Of a DNA stretch of 64,000 nt, positions 57,597-64,000 are shown in pieces (the first letter of the stretch is position 1; each line of letters opens with the position of its first letter). The notes beneath the pieces were generated by a model. It was not told the origin of the DNA. It did not search any database and was given only the letters and a program-made list of their open reading frames with translations. Origin of the DNA: Nocardia brasiliensis NBRC 14402 (GTDB lineage Bacteria; Actinomycetota; Actinomycetes; Mycobacteriales; Mycobacteriaceae); NCBI RefSeq assembly GCF_000308475.2, contig NZ_BAFT02000057.1, positions 62,001 to 126,000 of the forward strand, given 5' to 3'. A program made the translations under genes and the position numbers.

Positions 57597-59106
57597 CCCG
57601 CGCGCGCAGGGTGGGAATTCGGATGTCCTGCCAGGCAAGGCGTTTGGCCTGGTCCGGGTCGTGCTCCACGCGCGTGGGGTAGTCGATGATCAGCGTCGTG
57701 CGCCGGGACTCGGTGTAGGGCGGCCAGGACGGCAGCGGCGCGCCGGTGCGCGCGAGCGCGAGCCAGTTGTCCTGGAACTGGCGGGTCACGGCTTGTAGCC
57801 CGCGCCGGCCACCCGCCGCGGTGAAGGCGATGCCGAACGAGGCCTCGCCGCCGCCGAAGACGGGGACGAGGTCGGTGGCATGGGAGGCGCCCAGTCCGAG
57901 GAGCTGCAACGCGCGCGGCGCGAAGTCGTACCGGTAGGCGTAGGTGGGTGCGTACTTGCTGTGTCCCGCCATCACACGGACCGAGGGTCGCCAGAAGACG
58001 AAATCGCCGCCCGCGCGCACCGCCGCCCGCGCCGCTGGATACCCGGGATAGGCTGCGGCGATCCGGGATTCAGCCGCGGCGGAACCGACCGCGGCCCGCA
58101 GGCGCTCCGCCGTGGTGGGCAGCGAGTCGGCGAACTTCGCGAACAGCGTCCCTTCGTCGCGGTTGGTGCCGATGATCAGCGGTACCCGGTGCGCGTTGCC
58201 GTCGACGATCGCATCGATCGGCGCCTGCGGCAGGAAATCGCCGTCGACCACCGGAGCGACCGGGAACAAGCCGCGATGTTCGCGCAGCACCCTATTGCTG
58301 CTCCGGTCGACCGCGCGCCGAATATCGTTGGCGCTCGCGGTGCGCAGCGTCCGCGCCGCGGTCTCCGGTGTGGCGCCGAGTTCGGTGACGCACCGGCGCG
58401 CGAAGGCCTGGGCGTCCTCGGCGGTCATTGCCCAGTCCGCCGGTGGGCTCTGCGAAATAGCTTGATGGAAAAGGCCTTTCGCGGCGGGCGTGGCGAGCAG
58501 GCTCAATACCGCATGCGCGCCCGCCGATTCGCCGAAGATCGTCACGTTGTCCGGATCGCCGCCGAACGCCGCGATATTGGCCCGTACCCAGCGCAACGCG
58601 GCGACCTGGTCGCGCAGGCCCAGGTTCGACTCGAAAGTGTGCTCCGGAGTGCTGAATTCACTGAAGTCGACGTAACCGAACGCGCCGAGCCGGTAGTTCA
58701 GCGACACCATGACCACGTCCCCGCGCAGGGCCAGCCGGGCACCGGAGTAGAGGCCCAGCGCCGAGGTGCCGATGAGATACCCGCCGCCGTGGATGAACAC
58801 GAGGACCGGACGCGGCGTGGCGGACGGTGTGACGGGCACGGTGACATTCAGTGTCAGCGCGTCCTCGTTGGTGGGCTGGTAGCGCCGCGGCCCGATCCGC
58901 GCGCCGGTGCGGTGCTGCATCGCGGCGAACCCGAACTCGGTGCACTCGCGCACCCCGGCCCAGGGGACCACCGGCTGCGGGGCGCGAAAACGCAAGTCAC
59001 CCACCGGTGCGGCCGCGTAGGGGACGGACCGCCAGCGCAGCACGCGGCGGCCACGACGACCCCGGACGACTCCGTCGGCGGTCTGGATATCTGTCGATGC
59101 CACCAT
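57589..59106 (-). CDS. Type-B carboxylesterase/lipase
   Basis: 505 residues, the normal family length. Alpha/beta hydrolase with VLVFIHGGGYLIGT (oxyanion hole), the nucleophile elbow IFGESAGAHAVL, EDALTLNVTVP near the N-terminus and a C-terminal His candidate in LLGLGASHATDLVPVFGG. The acid residue is probably the Glu/Asp in NRDEGTLFAKF. No signal peptide is obvious, so it may be cytosolic. It hydrolyses carboxylic esters; the natural substrate is unknown. Confidence 0.92.
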   Translation of the reverse strand: MVASTDIQTADGVVRGRRGRRVLRWRSVPYAAAPVGDLRFRAPQPVVPWAGVRECTEFGFAAMQHRTGARIGPRRYQPTNEDALTLNVTVPVTPSATPRPVLVFIHGGGYLIGTSALGLYSGARLALRGDVVMVSLNYRLGAFGYVDFSEFSTPEHTFESNLGLRDQVAALRWVRANIAAFGGDPDNVTIFGESAGAHAVLSLLATPAAKGLFHQAISQSPPADWAMTAEDAQAFARRCVTELGATPETAARTLRTASANDIRRAVDRSSNRVLREHRGLFPVAPVVDGDFLPQAPIDAIVDGNAHRVPLIIGTNRDEGTLFAKFADSLPTTAERLRAAVGSAAAESRIAAAYPGYPAARAAVRAGGDFVFWRPSVRVMAGHSKYAPTYAYRYDFAPRALQLLGLGASHATDLVPVFGGGEASFGIAFTAAGGRRGLQAVTRQFQDNWLALARTGAPLPSWPPYTESRRTTLIIDYPTRVEHDPDQAKRLAWQDIRIPTLRARAT

Positions 59107-59119
59107 TCACCGATGGTAG

Positions 59120-60553
59120 CTACGCGCGGCGGGCCTCCAACAGACGTAACCAGAACTCGCTCACGGCAGGAAACGCAGGCACTGCGTGCCACAGAGTTGC
59201 CAGCGGCACCTTGCCCACCACCGCGATGGTGGCCGCGTGCAGCTGCTCGCCCACCTCGGGGCCGACGAAGGTGGCGCCGAGCAGCGTGTCGGTGGCCGGA
59301 TCGATGACCAGCTTGGCGTGGCCCGCGAAGTCGTTGCGCGCCAACGAGGATCCGGCCACGGCGATATCGAGTTCCACCGTCTCGACGGCGTGGCCCGCGG
59401 CGCGCGCGGCCGCCTCGGTGAGCCCGACGGAGGCCACCTCCGGCGCGGTGAACACCACCTGGGGGACCTGCGCGTGATCGGCGCTCGCGGCGAACCGGGC
59501 GTCGGTGAGCGGACGCCCTTCGGCGCGGGCCGCGATCACGTCACCGCACACCCTGGCCTGGTACTTGCCCATATGCGTGAGGGCGGCACGGTGGTTCAGG
59601 TCGCCGACGCAGTACAGCCAGTCGCCGTCCACGCCCCGCACGGTCAGTTGGTCGTCGACTTCGACATAGCCGTCCGGCAGGCCGACCTCGGCCAAGCCGA
59701 GACCCGCGGTGGCCGGCGTGCGTCCCGCCGCCACGATGATCTCGTCGACCTCGATTTCGTCCGCACCCTGCGCGCTGCGCAGCCGCACGGTGACCGGGCC
59801 GCCGTGCACGTGTCCCTCGCCGGTGTCTTTCGCGTCGGGCCGGTGCACGCGCACCGGAGCGGTGTTCAGCAGGACACGCACGCCGCGCTCGGTGAGCGCC
59901 TCGACGACGCGTTCCCCCGCGAAAGGTTCCGCGGTGGCCAGCACCCTGTCGCCGCGCACGACCAGGCTGACCTGCGCGCCGAGCGCGGCCAACCAGGTCG
60001 CCGCCTCGCAGGCGACGACCCCGCCGCCGATGACGAGCACCCGCTCGGGCACCTCGTGCAGATTCGTGGCGTCGCGGGAGATCCACGGCAGCGCGGCGCG
60101 CAGGCCGGGTATGTCGGGAATGTTCGCGGTGGTGCCGGTCGCCAGCACCACCGCGTGGCGTGCGGTCAGCATCCGGCCGTCGACCTCGACGCGGCGCGGA
60201 CCGGCGAGTCGCCCGGTGCCGCGCACCACGTCGATGCGATTGTCGTTCGCCCATTTCACCTGGGAGGTGTCGTCGTGCCCGGCGAACGAATCGCGGCGCC
60301 GCAGCACCGCGGCGACGTCGAGGCCGGTCGCGGTGATCCCGTCCATCGCCTGCGCGGCGGCGAGCACATGACCCGGCCGCAACAGCGCCTTGCTGGGAAT
60401 GCAGGCCCAGTAGGAACATTCGCCGCCGACGAGTTCGCGTTCCACGAGCACGGCGGTGCGCTCGCTCCCGGCGATCGCGTAGACGGCGGCGTTCTCGCCC
60501 GCCGGTCCGCCACCGATCACGATGACGTCGTATTCGGTCGTCTCGCTCGGCAT
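59120..60553 (-). CDS. FAD/NAD(P)-dependent pyridine nucleotide-disulfide oxidoreductase (dihydrolipoamide dehydrogenase-like)
   Basis: 477 residues from ATG 60553. FAD-binding YDVIVIGGGPAGENAAVYAIAGS, redox motif GGECSYWACIPSKALLRP with the CxxxxC pair kept but Asn/Gly of the usual CLNxGC replaced by Tyr-Trp-Ala, NAD domain ERVLVIGGGVVACEAATWLAALGA, second FAD motif YCVGDLNHRAALTHMGKYQ, and a C-terminal dimer domain (VPQVVFTAPEVASVGLTEAAA). The final catalytic HxxxxxE site is altered (ATLWHAVPAFPAVSEFWL keeps His). A disulfide or quinone reductase; the substrate is not clear. Confidence 0.9.
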   Translation of the reverse strand: MPSETTEYDVIVIGGGPAGENAAVYAIAGSERTAVLVERELVGGECSYWACIPSKALLRPGHVLAAAQAMDGITATGLDVAAVLRRRDSFAGHDDTSQVKWANDNRIDVVRGTGRLAGPRRVEVDGRMLTARHAVVLATGTTANIPDIPGLRAALPWISRDATNLHEVPERVLVIGGGVVACEAATWLAALGAQVSLVVRGDRVLATAEPFAGERVVEALTERGVRVLLNTAPVRVHRPDAKDTGEGHVHGGPVTVRLRSAQGADEIEVDEIIVAAGRTPATAGLGLAEVGLPDGYVEVDDQLTVRGVDGDWLYCVGDLNHRAALTHMGKYQARVCGDVIAARAEGRPLTDARFAASADHAQVPQVVFTAPEVASVGLTEAAARAAGHAVETVELDIAVAGSSLARNDFAGHAKLVIDPATDTLLGATFVGPEVGEQLHAATIAVVGKVPLATLWHAVPAFPAVSEFWLRLLEARRA

Positions 60554-60561
60554 CGTCGCGG

Positions 60562-60816
60562 CTACTGCAGGTAGCCCTCGACCTGGGCCGGTGAACTCGG
60601 CTCGGCGCCGTCCGGGGACTCGCCCTGGTCGATCCGTGCCCTGCGATGCCGCAGCAGGTCCCACGCCTGGTCCAGCATCACCTCGAGCTCGGCGAGCTGC
60701 CGGCGTTCGGTCTTGGGGTCGAGCTCACCCTTGGTGGCCTGTGCGCGGAGCTCGTGCTCCTGCTCGACCAGTGCCTTGATGCGTGCCAGAACGTCCTGTT
60801 CGGTCATGTCGACCAT
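60562..60816 (-). CDS. DUF2630 family protein
   Basis: 84 residues from ATG 60816; an in-frame ATG at 60807 is the alternative. Highly charged, mostly helical and coiled-coil-like: VLARIKALVEQEHELRAQATKGELDPKTERRQLAELEVMLDQAWDLLRHRRARIDQG matches DUF2630, a small actinobacterial family of unknown function. The ATG comes one nucleotide after the stop of the MocR gene, so the two are probably translationally coupled. Confidence 0.87.
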   Translation of the reverse strand: MVDMTEQDVLARIKALVEQEHELRAQATKGELDPKTERRQLAELEVMLDQAWDLLRHRRARIDQGESPDGAEPSSPAQVEGYLQ

Positions 60817-60817
60817 G

Positions 60818-62185
60818 CTACGACCGCGCCAGGCACGCGGCGGCGATCGGGACGGCCGCGGCGAGGTCGGGCAAGGACAACGCGGTGTAACCGAGCGCGA
60901 CACCGAAGTGCCGACGCGGGCCGAGGTGGTAGCGGGCCAATCCGTCCAGCGCGACGCCCTGTGCGCGGGCCAGCGTCACGCCGCGCTCCTCGGCCTCGGC
61001 CGAGCCGAGCGGCACCACGACGTGGGTGCCCGCGTCGTCGCCGAGCACGTCGAGTCCATGGCGGCGCAGCTCGGCCACCACCAAGGCCCGGCGCGGCGGC
61101 AGCTCGCGGCGCAGCCTGCGCAGGTGCCGAGCCAGATCGCCGTGCGCGGCCAGCGAGACGAAAACCTGCTGACCCGCCGGACTCGGGCAGGTGCCGGTCC
61201 GGTTCCGGTGCGCGACCACCGCGTCGGCGATCGCGGGCCGGGCGACCAGCCAGCCGACGCCGAGAGTCGGCGAAAGGATCTTGCTCGTCGTGCCGAGGTG
61301 CACCACGACGTCCGGTGCCATCGCTGCGAGCAGCGGCAAAGGCGCGGTGTCGTAACGCAATTCGCCGTCGTAGTCGTCCTCGATGAGCAGCAGGCCGTGC
61401 CGCCTCGCGTGCTCGACGAGGGCGACGCGGCGCGCGGCGGGCAGCCGCGGGCCGAGCGGAAACTGGTGCGCCGGCGTGCAATACACGGCCTTGATCTGCG
61501 GCGGCAGCTGGTCGACGCGCAGGCCGTGCGCGTCGACCGGAACCGGGAGTACGCGCACCCCGGCCGCCGCGAAAGCGCCTGCGGCCCGGTGGTATCCGGG
61601 ATCCTCCAACGCCACCGCGTCACCCGGCCGCAGCAGTGCGGCGGCGAGTTCGCCTACCGCGGAACTGGTTCCGGCGGTCGCGAGCAGCGTGGTGTCGCTG
61701 CCCGCGCCCAAGCCGCGGTGGCGCAGCAGATGTTCGACGATCGCGGTGCGGTACTCGGGCTCACCGGCGCGGTCGCGGCGCACCATCGGCGACAGGTCGG
61801 CGGCCGAGCGCCACGCACGCCGCCAGGCGGCGCGGTCGATGGCATCGGAGCACGGTGCGCCGGGTTCCAGGTCGCGCAGTTGCGGTTCGTTGTCCGCGGC
61901 TCCGGACCGGAACGCGCGGGTGGGCGTGGCGGGCGGCGCGGTGGTCAAGTAGGTGCCGGAGCCGCGTTTGCCGTCGATCCAGCCCTCGGCGTGCAGTTGG
62001 TCGTAGGCCGCGGCCACCACGGTCCGGCTGACGCCGAGCCGGACCGCGAGCGCACGCGAGGACGGCAGCCGGTCGCCCCCGCGCAGCAGGCCGTTCGTCG
62101 CCGCGGCCCGCAACCCGTCGGCGACCTGGACCGACAACGGTGCGGGCAGCGCGCGGTCGAGATCGAGGGGGAGTTCGTCGAGCAC
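60818..62185 (-). CDS. MocR/PdxR-type transcriptional regulator (GntR HTH fused to aminotransferase domain)
   Basis: 455 residues with a GTG start. The N-terminal GntR winged helix (LSVQVADGLRAAATNGLLRGGDRLPSSRALAVRLGVSRTVVAAAYDQLHAEGWIDG) joins a fold-type I aminotransferase domain that binds PLP: LLIEDDYDGELRYD holds the conserved Asp/Tyr, TSKILSPTLGVGW the PLP lysine. Such regulators sense PLP. Divergent from a PNPOx-family gene, which suggests control of vitamin B6 metabolism. Repeated AGTGG/CCACT and TGGCA/TGCCA elements lie in the 79-nt gap. Confidence 0.93.
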   Translation of the reverse strand: MLDELPLDLDRALPAPLSVQVADGLRAAATNGLLRGGDRLPSSRALAVRLGVSRTVVAAAYDQLHAEGWIDGKRGSGTYLTTAPPATPTRAFRSGAADNEPQLRDLEPGAPCSDAIDRAAWRRAWRSAADLSPMVRRDRAGEPEYRTAIVEHLLRHRGLGAGSDTTLLATAGTSSAVGELAAALLRPGDAVALEDPGYHRAAGAFAAAGVRVLPVPVDAHGLRVDQLPPQIKAVYCTPAHQFPLGPRLPAARRVALVEHARRHGLLLIEDDYDGELRYDTAPLPLLAAMAPDVVVHLGTTSKILSPTLGVGWLVARPAIADAVVAHRNRTGTCPSPAGQQVFVSLAAHGDLARHLRRLRRELPPRRALVVAELRRHGLDVLGDDAGTHVVVPLGSAEAEERGVTLARAQGVALDGLARYHLGPRRHFGVALGYTALSLPDLAAAVPIAAACLARS

Positions 62186-62195
62186 GGTGACCTCA

Positions 62196-62246
62196 AAAGT
62201 GGACTGTATAGATTTCGCTGAATTGGCACTTTGATAATGCCACTAT
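62196..62246. promoter_or_regulatory. Inverted elements in the MocR/PNPOx divergent promoter region
   Basis: AAAGTGG at 62196-62202 faces CCACT at 62240-62244, and TGGCA (62224-62228) faces TGCCA (62238-62242). The region is AT-richer than its surroundings. Candidate MocR binding sites. Confidence 0.45.
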
Positions 62247-62264
62247 GCGCCCGATCCTGGTCAT

Positions 62265-62957
62265 ATGACCCGCTCAGCCGATCCCCGGACCCCGCTCTCG
62301 CCGACCCCGCGCAGCACCGTGACGCGCTCGAAGGAGCGGGCGCGCGACGATCGAGCCGAACTCGACGCGGTGCTCGACGCGGGCCTGATCTGCCACCTCG
62401 GCGTGCTGCTCGGTGGCGCGCCGGTGGTGCTGCCGACCATCTACGGGCGCGCGGGTGACACCCTCTACCTGCACGGCTCGACCGGCGCGGGCAACCTGCG
62501 CGCGGCCATGACCGGGCCCATCTCGGTCGCCGTCACCCTGGTCGACGGCATCGTCTACGCCCGTTCGGCGATGCACTTCTCGATGAACTACCGCTCCGCG
62601 GTGGTGCACGGTCGTGCGGTGGAGGTCACCGATCCGGCGCAGCGGGTGCGCGCGCTCGAGGTGATCACCGAGCATGCCGCGCCGGGGGCCTGGTCGCGAG
62701 TGCGGCCGCCGAGCAAGAAGGAACTCGCCGCCACCATGGTGCTCGCGCTGGATCTCACCGAGGCCTCGGTCAAAGTCCGGTCGGGCGGACCCAACGACGA
62801 CGCAGCCGATATCGAGACCGGCGGCGTATGGGCCGGTGTGCTGCCGGTGCGGCAGGTCTGGGACGCGCCGATCGGCTCGGCCGACCTGGATCCGGGCGTC
62901 GAGGTGCCCGCCGACGTGCTCGACCGAGCCGACCGCACCCTGATCCCGGTGCGCTGA
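62265..62957 (+). CDS. Pyridoxamine 5'-phosphate oxidase-family (FMN-binding split barrel) protein
   Basis: 230 residues. Split-barrel features: ELDAVLDAGLICHLGVLLGGAPVVLPTIYGRAGDTLYLHGSTGAGNLRAA, AVTLVDGIVYARSAMHFSMNYRSAVVHGRAVEV. This matches the PNPOx-like group that often flanks MocR regulators and may bind FMN or F420/haem. Canonical PdxH residues are not all evident, so true PNP oxidase activity is uncertain. Divergent from the MocR gene and probably regulated by it. Confidence 0.9.
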   Translation: MTRSADPRTPLSPTPRSTVTRSKERARDDRAELDAVLDAGLICHLGVLLGGAPVVLPTIYGRAGDTLYLHGSTGAGNLRAAMTGPISVAVTLVDGIVYARSAMHFSMNYRSAVVHGRAVEVTDPAQRVRALEVITEHAAPGAWSRVRPPSKKELAATMVLALDLTEASVKVRSGGPNDDAADIETGGVWAGVLPVRQVWDAPIGSADLDPGVEVPADVLDRADRTLIPVR

Positions 62958-63067
62958 ATCCGGACACAATATTCGGTTGCCGAGTCGTAGCTGTGCACTG
63001 AATCCTGCGGACCCTATGGTGGGGTGGCTGCTTGTTCCGCACCACCCCCTCAGGCCCGGAGGCGAGC

Positions 63068-63946
63068 GTGACGAGGTATCGGAAGACCTTCGCGGCGGTC
63101 GCGGCGATCGTGATCGTCGTCATCGCGCTGGCGATCAGTCTGCAGTTGTACGCCGTGCAGAAAGATCACGGCCAGACCATGCACATGATCGGCGATATCG
63201 ACACCCCGGACCGCATCGATCTCGACGTGACGATCATCCAGATCGATGCCGTCATGCAGGAAATGAGCGTTCAGGTGCTGCCGACTCCGCGCGGCGCGCT
63301 CGCCGACGAGTCCGGGCGGTTCCGAGCGGACACGGCGATCGAGCTGTATGGGCTGAAGTCGCAGCCGATTCAGGCGAAGGCCGGTGAGTTGCTGTCCGCG
63401 TCGGAGCTGCGGATCGCCATGGGCGGCAACGGGATGATCACCGACTATCCGTTCGACAGATACACCGCCGACATCGATGTCCTCGCGACCAGCGGTGCGG
63501 CCGCAGTGCCGATCTCGATCAATCTGTACAGCCTGGACACCTTCTTCAAGGTGGCGCCGAAGGTGAACGTCGAACAGCGTGGTGACGTCGTCGGAAGCGT
63601 TGTGACAGTGACACGTTCGACCGCGTCGCGCACCTTCGCGCTCTTCGTCATGGTGCTGATGCTCGGGCTGGCGCTGGCCGCCGCGACCGCCGCGTTCTAC
63701 GTGCTGTCCGGCCGGCGCGGGCTGATCTGGCCGGCCAACACCTTGATGGCCGCGGTGCTGTTCGCGATGATCCCGCTGCGCAACGCGGTTCCGGGTGGGC
63801 CGCCCATCGGATCGGTCATCGACTTCGGTTCGTTCTTCATCGCTGAGACCGTGGTGGCGCTGTCGTTGATCTGCACGGTGTTGATCGGCTATCGACACGA
63901 GATCGGGAACGAGCGCGCCGCGGCGCGGTCCGATGCGACATTGTGA
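63068..63946 (+). CDS. DUF4436 membrane protein
   Basis: 292 residues from GTG 63068, chosen because GGAGG lies 6 nt upstream. One N-terminal membrane helix (FAAVAAIVIVVIALAISLQL), an extracytoplasmic domain of about 150 residues (DLDVTIIQIDAVMQEMSVQVLPTPRG, YPFDRYTADIDVLATSG), then three C-terminal helices (ALFVMVLMLGLALAAATAAFYVL; IWPANTLMAAVLFAMIPLRNAVPGGPPIGSVIDF; FFIAETVVALSLICTVLIGY). This is the DUF4436 layout seen in mycobacteria and nocardiae; function unknown. The remaining 54 nt to the window edge show nothing I can identify. Confidence 0.88.
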   Translation: MTRYRKTFAAVAAIVIVVIALAISLQLYAVQKDHGQTMHMIGDIDTPDRIDLDVTIIQIDAVMQEMSVQVLPTPRGALADESGRFRADTAIELYGLKSQPIQAKAGELLSASELRIAMGGNGMITDYPFDRYTADIDVLATSGAAAVPISINLYSLDTFFKVAPKVNVEQRGDVVGSVVTVTRSTASRTFALFVMVLMLGLALAAATAAFYVLSGRRGLIWPANTLMAAVLFAMIPLRNAVPGGPPIGSVIDFGSFFIAETVVALSLICTVLIGYRHEIGNERAAARSDATL

Positions 63947-64000
63947 CGCCGGTCACCGTTCGGGCGACGGGATTTCGTGACGGTATTTGTGCATCCGACG

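Noticed and set aside
60554..60664. Extended start for the FAD/NAD oxidoreductase at 60664
   Set aside because: The additional 37 residues overlap the DUF2630 gene and precede the FAD motif by too much; ATG 60553 fits the family.

Overview
The window is about 64 kb of GC-rich actinobacterial chromosome with strong G/C-ending codon use, many TetR-type regulators, an encapsulin/DyP pair, thyA-folA, cobF, DUF2630 and DUF4436 genes. The content fits Nocardia or a close mycolic-acid relative (inference from gene content, not from a marker gene).

Region 1 (1-35066, + strand) is one giant non-ribosomal peptide synthetase (NRPS) gene, open at the left edge. The visible 11,687 residues hold an A-domain tail with its carrier, nine complete modules and a terminal stub: (A)-T, C-A-T x2, C-A-T-E, C-A-T x5, C-A-T-E, C-A(truncated). 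Pocket residues predict Ser, Thr, an unassigned D residue, Ser, a Ser-like residue, Ser, two identical unassigned residues and a last unassigned D residue, after a probable Ser upstream. There is no thioesterase. The protein ends in an intact DCL condensation domain fused to a degenerate half A domain, which raises the question of how the peptide is released. A perfect 15-bp hairpin closes the gene.

Region 2 (35.1-45.6 kb) is accessory. It is a series of regulator/target pairs, mostly divergent with palindromic operator candidates between them: peroxiredoxin-like/TetR, asparagine synthase/TetR, SGNH hydrolase/MarR, TetR/zinc-type alcohol dehydrogenase and WYL regulator/epoxide hydrolase. A Uma2-family gene and a 50-codon small ORF also lie here.

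Region 3 (45.6-51.5 kb) is a leftward operon of APC permease, two DUF1989 proteins (urea-carboxylase-associated, of the family that includes carboxyguanidine deiminases) and a KipA-KipI type carboxyltransferase protein without biotin carboxylase or biotin carrier domains. A divergent TetR gene is the likely regulator. The set suggests uptake and catabolism of guanidine, urea or a related compound.

Region 4 (51.5-64 kb) is more core-like. It holds a PH-like membrane protein, an encapsulin shell gene translationally coupled to a DyP peroxidase carrying a C-terminal cargo-loading peptide, a cupin, folA overlapping thyA, divergent cobF, an Fpg/Nei glycosylase, a type-B carboxylesterase, an FAD/NAD disulfide oxidoreductase, DUF2630, a MocR/PdxR regulator divergent from a PNPOx-family protein, and a DUF4436 membrane protein. 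I saw no tRNA, rRNA, CRISPR array, insertion sequence or gene-free gap over 300 bases.
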